Below the pieces are notes generated by a model that made no database searches, was not told the origin of the DNA, and was given only the letters and a program-made list of their open reading frames with translations. Below, piece by piece: positions 1 to 6,927 of a stretch of DNA of 11,074 bases. The DNA lies in assembly GCA_002482815.1 (NCBI GenBank), contig DLGS01000191.1:1-11074 (forward strand). The letters run 5' to 3'. Numbering within the stretch: the stretch's first letter is position 1; every line of letters begins with the position of its first letter. Source of the DNA: Bacteroidetes bacterium UBA7688 (GTDB lineage Bacteria; Bacteroidota; Bacteroidia; Chitinophagales; Chitinophagaceae). Made by a program: the position numbers and the translations under genes.

Positions 1-1010
1 CCTAAATCAAAGCGAACATTCTGACCGGGACATGCATACAGTGTTCCCGTAGACTTATCAATATAGCCGCTTCCGCCAATATTTGAGGGAAAGGTATCTG
101 TTAATGGTGGCGGCGCAACACATCCTAATACTGATACCTGAACATCGCGCGTCGTAAAGCCCAACAGCTCTCCGGTCTGACGATCGTAATCAAAAGTCTG
201 GAAACCAAGTACAAATTTACCCTGAACAGTTGGGGTAAAAGTAGCAGTAGCGGTATTAGGATCTAAGGTATAAGGATTTAAGGGGTCGCTCGCAATTGGA
301 TTCGTTAATGTGTATGGCGCCTGATCTGCAATAGTTATATAAGGAGTTGGACCATCACTCCGTGGGCGCAAAATAACAGAGGTCATACTGTCCAGATCCG
401 GGTCTACCGGTCCGTTGGGGAAAATAATATCTGCATTTTGACAGAAATACGGAATGGGATCAATGGTATAACGAGGTGTATGAACACGTGCTTTCTTCGT
501 ATTGTTAATCATCGCATCAACATACAAATTCGTAGAACCGGGAGCCAATAAATTTTTGATTGCATTATTACGTGCACCTTGCCTCCATGAGAAAACCCAA
601 TCAGGACATGCACCAGGTAAAACAACCACTCTCACCCAGGTATGCCGTACGAAAGCCGGGTAAATTGAAGTAATATCCCGGCAGGCATTTGCAGCCTTAA
701 AAGTATCACATAGCTGATCTAAAGTGTCAATTTTTGGCTTACCCATATCATCACTCCAACCAACATTACACCCGGAAATAGACTCCCAAAAAAGATCTGC
801 AAATTCACTTAGGTCTGCACCCGGTTCACAGGCCTTATAAATATTCAAGGTTACTTTATAAGTATAAGGACTGCTGGCTGTAGGCACATAGTCGACATGC
901 ATATCGGCCGCAGCCAGATGGGTCGCCTGTGCCGAAAACGCAGTACCAAGAAGCAGTACACTTAACAGCAATACTTTAATACCCTTAATCTGTACAAGTA
1001 ATTTTTTCAT
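1..1010 (-). CDS. Secreted PKD-like surface protein, N-terminal part (runs off left edge)
   Basis: An open frame runs from ATG at 1010 to the window edge, giving 336 codons with no stop. The start is MKKLLVQIK followed by a hydrophobic stretch and a typical signal-peptidase site, SAQA|THL, after residue 29. The mature N-terminus (AAADMHVDY...YKVTLNIYKAC) matches the N-terminal domain of the next gene upstream (AAAGDLAYSY...YRLTYNFYRDC), and both have a later YFC/YMC segment and an (R)D-(V/M)-(Q/E) stretch ending in a Cys. The two are therefore paralogues in tandem. The leader before ATG is A-rich (GAAAAACAAAAAAC) with no Shine-Dalgarno, as usual in Bacteroidota. It lies 38 bp after the upstream stop, so co-transcription is likely. 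By analogy it should be a large cell-surface protein exported by T9SS, but its C-terminal signal is outside the window, so that part is inference. Ligand or role (adhesion, gliding) is unknown. Confidence 0.85.
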   Translation of the reverse strand, partial: MKKLLVQIKGIKVLLLSVLLLGTAFSAQATHLAAADMHVDYVPTASSPYTYKVTLNIYKACEPGADLSEFADLFWESISGCNVGWSDDMGKPKIDTLDQLCDTFKAANACRDITSIYPAFVRHTWVRVVVLPGACPDWVFSWRQGARNNAIKNLLAPGSTNLYVDAMINNTKKARVHTPRYTIDPIPYFCQNADIIFPNGPVDPDLDSMTSVILRPRSDGPTPYITIADQAPYTLTNPIASDPLNPYTLDPNTATATFTPTVQGKFVLGFQTFDYDRQTGELLGFTTRDVQVSVLGCVAPPPLTDTFPSNIGGSGYIDKSTGTLYACPGQNVRFDL

Positions 1011-1048
1011 GTTTTTTGTTTTTCAACTATATCAATAACAATTACAAA

Positions 1049-4000
1049 CTATCTGACCAAAGTGACATTACCTTGTTTCGTAATCACTTTTCCTTTTGCT
1101 GTCACCGCTTCCAACACATAAACATAGACACCAAATGGTTGAGGTTGGCCACCATAAGATCCGTCCCATCCTTTATTAATATCGTCAGATTCAAACAATT
1201 TCATTCCCCAACGATTATATATTGTAAATGATTTCAAAGTTGCATCACCTAAATGAACAGGTTTGAAAACATTGTTATCACCGGTACGACCAGGTACAAA
1301 TGCATTAGGTACATCGATATAAGAATCCGGAGCTACAAAAATATAGATGGAGTCTACTGCAGCACAACCGGCATCAGAAATACCTTTAACTGTATACATT
1401 GTATTAAGCAATGGCTGCGCTTTTGGATTGGCAATATTCGGGTTATCTAGACCAATCGGAGGGAACCATGTATAATACAATGAATTGCCCTGAGGATCCA
1501 ATTGATAAATTTCACCAGGATAGATTTTAACTGTATCTGGCAGATAAATTAAGGCGCGGGGATAAACTGTAACTTTTACAGTTGCAGAATCTACGCAACG
1601 GTTACTATCCAATCCAATCACAACATAATCTGTAGTAAATACAGGGTTAACAATAGGATTTAATGATAAGATTGAATCAATATTCGTTGTTGGTTTCCAA
1701 ATTACCGATTGAAGTTTGGCATCACCTACCACATGAATTTGAGCACTATCACCCGGACAGATTGAAGTGTCGAGGCTCGGGGTGAGGAAAACACGTGGTA
1801 AAACGGTGTATACTGCACTATCCTTACCAAAGCAACCAGCTGGGGTTGTTACAGTAAAAATAATTTTCTCTGTACGATATCCCGTAAAGTAAGTAAAGAA
1901 AGTATCAGCACGTGCTAATGCTCCGCCTGGTGCCCAATTGAATTTATACTTGGTAAATGTATACACATCGGGAGTGATATCGGCATACAAATTAATCGTA
2001 TCTCCAAAACAAATTGTCTGATCATCTGTAATCGTAACAGTAGGGTTAGGATCAATTCTTATCCTCACTTGCTTGGTACTATCCGGACAACCGGCGCGTG
2101 CTGCTGTAAGTGAGAATACCAAATCACCTGTATCTGCAGGAGTAATAGTCATCCCTGGTTTAAAATCAGTAGGAGTAGAAACCCCGGATGCTGGATTCCA
2201 GATGTAGTTATATCTTGGATCTCCCCAACCGAGCAAGGTTATAGTTTGTCCCTTACAAATCATTGTATCACTAACACCTTTCTGGCGGCCTTCATGACCC
2301 AGACCTGTATTACCAGCTAAGGTATCTCCTGTAAGGATATAAAAACCTTTCAGGATATCCACTTTCATTGTGTCATACCTTACACAAGAAGAGTCTGGAT
2401 ATGGCGTTAATTTAAGAATAAATGTAATAGAATCCGGAATTGAAGATGTAGGGGTTCCTGCTGGGAATCGTAATACAGGGTTTGGAAGTGTACTATCTGT
2501 AAGCCATTTTCCAGGACTCCATTGATATTTGTAGGTCAATTCAGGCTGTGGATTCAATAAGTTAGCATTCAATTGCAAAGAAGAATAACTACACATTACT
2601 GTATCAGGACCGGCATCAATCTTAGGATTAACTACCACAACCTTAACCTCTGCCTGATTTGTCAATAAGGTTGGATTATCTTTTCTCGCGCAAATACCAC
2701 GAATACCCGTATCTCTTAAATAATAAGTGGTAGTGGCAGAAGGAGCAACATCGGTAATTTTAGAGAACGGACTAACGATGCCCAATGTACCTCCGGTAGA
2801 AAGTTCCCAACCATAAGCACCTTGGGAGAAACCCTCTAAGGTCGCTAATTCACCAAAACAAATAAAGGTGTCATTAGTTTGAATATAAGCGGTCCGGATA
2901 ATTTCAAGGAAGATGGTATCCAAACGATAAAACTTAGGATTACCCGGTTTACATACTTCAGATTTTACCACAAGATATTTTGTTCCTTCATCAGCTGGGG
3001 TAGGTGTCCAGTCAAAACAATTTGAGATATGATTTGTGCCTTCGCCAGTATAAGGTGATGGAAGGATGGAAGAAGCTGAGGTTGGGGAAAATGTTAAATG
3101 ATTATCTGTAACATTTGAAAAAGTAAGAGCGGGATCCGGAGATTGGATATCAAAGCAAATATGATAAGGATCGTCAGGACATAAGATAGCTGTATCTACA
3201 GGCGTTCCGGCCCATAAAATCGTAGAAGTAGAAGCTGGTTTGTTATAGGTAAAATTGATTGGTGAACTTGCACATCCTGTAGAAATGATAAACTCCATAT
3301 CCCGGGTTACAGTACCAACTACTGGTCCGCCAACTCCTCTTCTTTTCGTAACCAATAAAGTCATCAAAGCTTGCTGAGCAGGCAGAGCATTAGTAGTAAA
3401 GGTCATTATACCAGTAGAACTCAAACTAAATGAAAGACCAGCTGTTTGGAAAGGATCAGATGTCAATGATGTTCCGGGGAAAAGGCTACCTGCAAATGTA
3501 TAGCTTGAAGGGAAAGGAGGAATAACGCAAGTTGTTTGGTTATCGGCACCAGTTGTAGGATCGATTAATGTATATTCAAGAATATCTCCATTGGCATCCA
3601 CACCGGTATAAGCATAATTATGTTTATTGCCAGCGCACATATACTGAATCAACTCAAGATTGAAAGCAGGAGAAGAAGAGTTAGCTGCAATTACGTTATT
3701 CAGTGTTGCTTCAGAGAACATATTATTTGAAGCAGCGGGAGCGGTATAATTGGTCGTTCCGTTATTTCTCGCAGTAATTGATACCACAAATCTCCACTGA
3801 GCACATTTTGAAGGCAGAGAAACTTCGCCTTCATAAATCCATTTTCGAAATCCTTTTATGGTACTGGCTGGGTTGGTACAAGTTGTTACAGGCATAGGAA
3901 GACAACCATTACCAACAATTTGACCATTACTACCTAATGGTGTTTTCTTGGGTAAATCAACGCTTCCCTGATCAGCATTACAGGAATTGAAAAAACAAAC

Positions 4001-4324
4001 TTTCACCGTACCTGGCTCTGCTGTTGCACCGCTACAGTCTCTGTAAAAATTATATGTCAGTCGATATACATCAAAAAAATTGAACGTAGAATCAAAACGA
4101 TAGACCGTATCAATTTTGATGACTGTTCCAGTGGGCGACTTAATAGTATCAACCCTAATAATTATAGAATCAATTTTCTTAACAGTTGAGTCTTTACGCA
4201 AATAGCTATAGGCTAAATCTCCTGCCGCTGCCCTATTGGCATGCGCTTTGCCTGCCGACAACATCAGGATAACGATAGATAGCAATAGTAATAGGCTAGA
4301 GGATAATTTTTTCATTGTGCTCAT
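1049..4324 (-). CDS. Large PKD-like surface protein with T9SS type B (gliding-motility-associated) C-terminal domain
   Basis: About 1091 residues. The N-terminus (MSTMKKL, then a Ser/Leu-rich hydrophobic core) ends in a signal-peptidase site, KAHA|NRAAAG. The mature protein starts with a ~320-residue domain (YRLTYNFYRDCSG, VDANGDILEYTL, a DPFQTAGL segment, TVTRDMEFII..GC). It continues with about six PKD/Ig-like repeats, most opening with D-T-x-I-C-x-G and containing Y-x-W-x-P. The C-terminus has the type B T9SS signature: VPNAFVPGRTGDNNVFKP, FTIYNRWGMKLFE, GWDGSYGG, GVYVYVLEA and a final GNVTLVR. These signals direct transport through the outer membrane and attachment or release at the surface. 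The frame extends to a TTG at 4333, but the predicted transcription start is near 4337, so ATG 4324 (or ATG 4315, MKKLSSS) is more likely. The first domain carries a ~37-residue Lys/Asp/Thr-rich insert absent from the paralogue at 1-1010. Exact role (adhesion or motility) cannot be read from sequence. Confidence 0.92.
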   Translation of the reverse strand: MSTMKKLSSSLLLLLSIVILMLSAGKAHANRAAAGDLAYSYLRKDSTVKKIDSIIIRVDTIKSPTGTVIKIDTVYRFDSTFNFFDVYRLTYNFYRDCSGATAEPGTVKVCFFNSCNADQGSVDLPKKTPLGSNGQIVGNGCLPMPVTTCTNPASTIKGFRKWIYEGEVSLPSKCAQWRFVVSITARNNGTTNYTAPAASNNMFSEATLNNVIAANSSSPAFNLELIQYMCAGNKHNYAYTGVDANGDILEYTLIDPTTGADNQTTCVIPPFPSSYTFAGSLFPGTSLTSDPFQTAGLSFSLSSTGIMTFTTNALPAQQALMTLLVTKRRGVGGPVVGTVTRDMEFIISTGCASSPINFTYNKPASTSTILWAGTPVDTAILCPDDPYHICFDIQSPDPALTFSNVTDNHLTFSPTSASSILPSPYTGEGTNHISNCFDWTPTPADEGTKYLVVKSEVCKPGNPKFYRLDTIFLEIIRTAYIQTNDTFICFGELATLEGFSQGAYGWELSTGGTLGIVSPFSKITDVAPSATTTYYLRDTGIRGICARKDNPTLLTNQAEVKVVVVNPKIDAGPDTVMCSYSSLQLNANLLNPQPELTYKYQWSPGKWLTDSTLPNPVLRFPAGTPTSSIPDSITFILKLTPYPDSSCVRYDTMKVDILKGFYILTGDTLAGNTGLGHEGRQKGVSDTMICKGQTITLLGWGDPRYNYIWNPASGVSTPTDFKPGMTITPADTGDLVFSLTAARAGCPDSTKQVRIRIDPNPTVTITDDQTICFGDTINLYADITPDVYTFTKYKFNWAPGGALARADTFFTYFTGYRTEKIIFTVTTPAGCFGKDSAVYTVLPRVFLTPSLDTSICPGDSAQIHVVGDAKLQSVIWKPTTNIDSILSLNPIVNPVFTTDYVVIGLDSNRCVDSATVKVTVYPRALIYLPDTVKIYPGEIYQLDPQGNSLYYTWFPPIGLDNPNIANPKAQPLLNTMYTVKGISDAGCAAVDSIYIFVAPDSYIDVPNAFVPGRTGDNNVFKPVHLGDATLKSFTIYNRWGMKLFESDDINKGWDGSYGGQPQPFGVYVYVLEAVTAKGKVITKQGNVTLVR

Positions 4325-4340
4325 ATTTTTCAAATGCTAA

Positions 4341-4372
4341 CAAATTTATTGTTTTTGACGCAGATATGCAAA
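4341..4372 (-). promoter_or_regulatory. Bacteroidota-type promoter for the large surface protein
   Basis: On the minus strand a perfect -7 element TAAATTTG (4341-4348; consensus TAnnTTTG) is preceded by a TTTG -33 element (4369-4372) with 20 nt between them, which is standard Bacteroidota housekeeping sigma spacing. Transcription would start near 4337, leaving a leader of about 12 nt to ATG 4324 or 21 nt to ATG 4315. It implies that the two surface-protein genes can be expressed separately from the glycosyltransferase. The shared motif TTTTTGACGCA (plus-strand reading) lies in its spacer. Confidence 0.6.
4352..4362. repeat. Shared 11-bp motif TTTTTGACGCA, copy 1
   Basis: This is an exact copy of the motif at 5479-5489, in the same orientation. 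It lies between the -33 and -7 elements of the surface-protein promoter, 28 bp upstream of ATG 4324. The second copy lies 25 bp upstream of the glycosyltransferase ATG. The shared position relative to two start codons suggests a regulator-binding site or leader element, but two copies alone do not prove it. Confidence 0.4.
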
Positions 4373-4452
4373 TTTTGTTAAAAAAAGTTTTTTCAGAAAA
4401 TTAACATGGCGACATATACTAAGACGTGTAATTTTTGAGTAAGGTTGGCAGA

Positions 4453-5454
4453 CTATATATATTTTTTAAAAAAAATACCTATTTCATTAAATTCCAAATT
4501 ATTCATACATTTGAAGTGCTTTCTGGGACATTTATCATACCCAATTTTACTGCAAGGCCTGCAGGATAATTTATTATTTTCTACCATGAGTAAATTAGGT
4601 GCCACATTCGATTTTAAATTGTTATAGCCGAAATATGGAAACATCCCCATTTCAGGTGTTGTATTTCCCCATAAAGCAACAACAGGCTTTTTGAATGCAG
4701 CAGCAATATGCATTAAACCTGTATCGTTTGAAACAATCAATTTGGCATTTCTGACCAAATCTGCTGATTCATTCAAATTGAATTTTCCACAGGAATTGTA
4801 AATTTTAATAGGATCGATTGAGGCGATTTCTGTGGCTTCATCTCTATCTTCAGGACCTCCCAAGAGTATTACCGGTATAGGTGAAAGCGCGCATAATTCT
4901 TTCCAACGTTCTACCGGAAGTTTTTTGGTGTTGTATGAGCCACCGATTACATACCCTATATAGCCGGCCCAGTGACTCATTGGAATGTCTTTATGATCTG
5001 TTTTGTCTTCTTCAGGGATAAAATAATCCAAACCCTGACCGTCATTATGGATGCCAATGGGCCTTATCGCTTCAAAATAACGTTCAACGATACTTTTATC
5101 CGGCATCAGATTAATTTTTAAATTAACATACAGCCATTTTTGTACGTTAAGTTTATCAAAAATAAAAGACTTTGTGCCTAATGCCTTTTTTACCCTGGCC
5201 GTGCGCAAATTGTGATGGAGATCGATAATAAACTCAAAATCAATCTGTTTTAATTCATTGATTGTTTTGTGAAGGTTATCATCCAGCAAATGAACTTTAT
5301 CTATAAAGGGATTTGCTTTGAGAACAGGAGCAAACGAACTTTTCGTCAGATAATGAATTTCCACACCGGGCTTTTGCTGTTTGATACAGCGGATTACCGG
5401 TGTTGTCAGAACAATGTCACCAATAGAAGAAAAACGAATAATGAGTATTTTCAT
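4453..5454 (-). CDS. Glycosyltransferase family 9 (heptosyltransferase-like)
   Basis: 333 residues, a normal length for the ADP-heptose:LPS heptosyltransferase family (GT9, GT-B fold). The N-terminal motif IRFSSIGDIVLTTP (residues 6-19) is the family's glycine-rich acceptor-side loop. GGSYNTKKLP (171-180) matches the nucleotide-sugar pocket, and SNDTGLMHIAAAFKKP (242-257) is the hallmark SxDTGxxHxAAA motif, followed by ALWGNTTP. Family members transfer a heptose or related sugar to the lipopolysaccharide core at the cytoplasmic face of the inner membrane; the actual donor and acceptor here are not determined. Near the C-terminus four cysteines (298, 301, 309, 316; C-x2-C-x7-C-x6-C) form a metal-site-like cluster. 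The start ATG at 5454 places the conserved loop at the very N-terminus, as is usual. It lies 46 bp after the DUF6048 gene in the same direction, so it may be read from that operon, its own weak promoter, or both. Confidence 0.9.
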   Translation of the reverse strand: MKILIIRFSSIGDIVLTTPVIRCIKQQKPGVEIHYLTKSSFAPVLKANPFIDKVHLLDDNLHKTINELKQIDFEFIIDLHHNLRTARVKKALGTKSFIFDKLNVQKWLYVNLKINLMPDKSIVERYFEAIRPIGIHNDGQGLDYFIPEEDKTDHKDIPMSHWAGYIGYVIGGSYNTKKLPVERWKELCALSPIPVILLGGPEDRDEATEIASIDPIKIYNSCGKFNLNESADLVRNAKLIVSNDTGLMHIAAAFKKPVVALWGNTTPEMGMFPYFGYNNLKSNVAPNLLMVENNKLSCRPCSKIGYDKCPRKHFKCMNNLEFNEIGIFFKKYI

Positions 5455-5460
5455 AAATTA

Positions 5461-5491
5461 TAAAAATAGAGAGATGGCTTTTTGACGCAAA
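5461..5491 (-). promoter_or_regulatory. Possible promoter for the glycosyltransferase
   Basis: On the minus strand, TTTG (5488-5491) is followed after 19 nt by TATTTTTA (5461-5468), which matches TAnnTTTG at all but the last base. The predicted transcript would start only a few bases before the ATG at 5454, nearly leaderless, which weakens the case. It sits in the 46-bp gap after the DUF6048 gene. Confidence 0.3.
5479..5489. repeat. Shared 11-bp motif TTTTTGACGCA, copy 2
   Basis: Exact match, same orientation, to 4352-4362. The similarity continues for a few bases (GACGCAAAT here, GACGCAGAT there). It lies 25 bp before the ATG of the glycosyltransferase, inside the short gap after the DUF6048 gene, and overlaps the possible -33 element. 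Confidence 0.4.
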
Positions 5492-5500
5492 TCAAAACTA

Positions 5501-6184
5501 TTATTTTTTAGAAGACCACCGAATCGCGTAGGACAAATAGAAATTATAGTCAAAAACGGTTCCATTTTCGGCAGCACCATAACCAGCTATACTTTGCGGT
5601 TTCAAATCGCCAAAAGACTTTTGATTTAAAGCAAATTTGAAACGAACGTTCCAACCAGCAAAAGTGTTGCTAAACAACTCAATCCGCATTCCGCCGGTCA
5701 GTTCAAACCAATGTGCGGTAAAATCAGAGGAAGAGGTAACACCAGAAGTAATGCCTCCAAAGCCGTCATCAGTGGTATATTGAGCCGCATCCCTTTTGAC
5801 AAAACCCAAGCCATAACGACAACCAATAAAAGCCATCCCCCAATCATTGGGTTTCTTTCTTTCAAATAAGGTTTTGTCCACGCCAAGGCGAACAAAGCTG
5901 TTACTGCTTTTATATTTCAGGTCAGGGTAATCAATGTTGGAAGTTCCTGCACCAAACTCTGCAACGCCATACAATTCATTATTCAAATAATAGTCCAGCC
6001 CCCCTTCATATATTTTGACATTGTCTACCAAACTGTTGTTCAGCAGCTTCGCAGCATCAAAATTAAACCGGAGCTGATGATACTTAATTGTCGTTTTTTG
6101 AGCGACAGCATCTGTTGTATCTGCCTGCGCAAACACACTAAAGGAACTGCAAACCAATAAGAGGCTAAAAATAAATTTTGACAT
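5501..6184 (-). CDS. DUF6048 family outer-membrane protein
   Basis: 227 residues. MSKFIFSLLLVCSSFSVFA|Q is a clear signal peptide, with cleavage after residue 19 and a Gln at +1, common in Bacteroidota. The mature part shows alternating strands (LRFNFDAAKLL, YEGGLDYYLNNELYGVAEFG, SFVRLGVDKTLF, MAFIGCRYGLGF, HWFELTGGMRIELF, WNVRFKFALN) and ends in aromatic-rich YNFYLSYAIRWSSKK. That is the look of a small outer-membrane beta-barrel of 8-10 strands. The GLDYYL..ELYGVAEFG and GCRYGLGF segments fit the DUF6048 family as I know it, which has no assigned biochemical function. Its ATG lies 20 bp inside the end of the DUF6452 gene, so the two are translationally coupled, and this pairing recurs in Bacteroidota. 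A functional link between the two products is inference. Confidence 0.8.
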   Translation of the reverse strand: MSKFIFSLLLVCSSFSVFAQADTTDAVAQKTTIKYHQLRFNFDAAKLLNNSLVDNVKIYEGGLDYYLNNELYGVAEFGAGTSNIDYPDLKYKSSNSFVRLGVDKTLFERKKPNDWGMAFIGCRYGLGFVKRDAAQYTTDDGFGGITSGVTSSSDFTAHWFELTGGMRIELFSNTFAGWNVRFKFALNQKSFGDLKPQSIAGYGAAENGTVFDYNFYLSYAIRWSSKK

Positions 6185-6671
6185 TTTCGACGCCTGATTT
6201 TGTGGTCACATCATTATTGGTAATACTGACAGAATCAATATTAGCCCGCGTGGATAAAATTTTAGAAAGAGAAAACTCATATCCATAACCGCAGGCATTG
6301 GAATAGAATTTCAGTTTACGTTCATACAAAAATGAAATTGTATCATAGTCACTAACAGCAGAATCCGGCTGCAATACCCAACGCACTGTGTCCCTTAACG
6401 GGGAAAGAACCAATTCAAACTTGTTTAGTTTCTTCGCACCAAAATATAAAAACCTTGCGGAGTCAATATCCAGGCATACAAAATTTGCGTTGGGTAATGC
6501 AGTATCCGTATAGGTTTTAGTATCTGCCTTATACTGATAGCAACCTACAAATACTTTTGACACCGTTGGCAATAAACAAGGATTTCTTTCTGTTGTGCAA
6601 TTAAATGATGAAATCACAAAAATGCACAACAAAAAAAAACAAAATATTTTATGCTTGTAGCGTTTATTCAC
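6165..6671 (-). CDS. DUF6452 family envelope protein (possible lipoprotein)
   Basis: 168 residues from a GTG at 6671; there is no in-frame ATG near the N-terminus. The GTG overlaps the stop of the coiled-coil gene by 8 bp (ATAGTGAATAA), indicating translational re-initiation. A basic start (NKRYKHK) and hydrophobic stretch end at SSFNC, with Cys25 followed by TTERNPC. The position suits a lipidated Cys, but Asn at -1 and Ser at -3 make a poor lipobox, so a cleaved or anchored signal is also possible. The C-terminal half (DTISFLYERKLKFYSNACGYGYEFSL, then IDSVSITNNDV and ENVKIYF) is the recognisable DUF6452 core. Function is unknown; location is periplasm or outer membrane by inference. It overlaps the DUF6048 gene downstream by 20 bp. 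Confidence 0.78.
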   Translation of the reverse strand: MNKRYKHKIFCFFLLCIFVISSFNCTTERNPCLLPTVSKVFVGCYQYKADTKTYTDTALPNANFVCLDIDSARFLYFGAKKLNKFELVLSPLRDTVRWVLQPDSAVSDYDTISFLYERKLKFYSNACGYGYEFSLSKILSTRANIDSVSITNNDVTTKSGVENVKIYF

Positions 6672-6927
6672 TATCCAAAAGTGCCATTATTTTATTGACA
6701 TCTTCAATTGCTTTATCAATCTGTCCCTGCAAATGGACTTTTTCGGATGATGCTCCTTGTGCTTCGTCCAGCGCGGGTTTCATTATATTAATTTGCAACT
6801 GGGCTTCTCCCAATTCCATGGTTTTAAATTCAAGCTGATCTTTCAGTTGCTTGTTTTCATCTTTACATTCCTGGTACTTGGCCATCAACGCAGCTACCTT
6901 CTGGTGCAATACTTCTAATTCTTTCAT
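6664..6927 (-). CDS. Small coiled-coil protein of the pheT operon
   Basis: 87 residues, highly charged, with no signal peptide, and almost wholly helical. Residues 1-50 carry heptads (LEVLHQKVAALMAKY, ENKQLKDQLEFKTMEL), a break falls around KPALDEAQGASS (50-61), and a second helix (VHLQGQIDKAIEDVNKIMALL) follows, so a dimeric or hairpin coiled coil in the cytoplasm is likely. Its ATG shares one base with the stop of pheT (TAATG), giving tight translational coupling, and its own stop overlaps the DUF6452 start. From memory, Bacteroidota often carry such a short coiled-coil gene next to pheT and ahead of zapA, which suggests a ZapB-like division or scaffold role. No zapA is present here, and the functional guess is weak. 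Confidence 0.8.
   Translation of the reverse strand: MKELEVLHQKVAALMAKYQECKDENKQLKDQLEFKTMELGEAQLQINIMKPALDEAQGASSEKVHLQGQIDKAIEDVNKIMALLDSE

Noticed and set aside
1011..1048. Separate promoter for the left-edge surface gene
   Set aside because: Only TATAGTTG, one mismatch from the -7 consensus, with no TTTG at the right distance; co-transcription is simpler.
4380..4393. A-run followed by T-run as a terminator after the glycosyltransferase
   Set aside because: Only A6/T6 with a single base between them, so no loop can form and there is no GC stem.
5698..5895. Hydrophobic 65-codon frame on the minus strand inside the DUF6048 gene
   Set aside because: Out-of-frame shadow of a gene with a clear signal peptide and beta-strand pattern.
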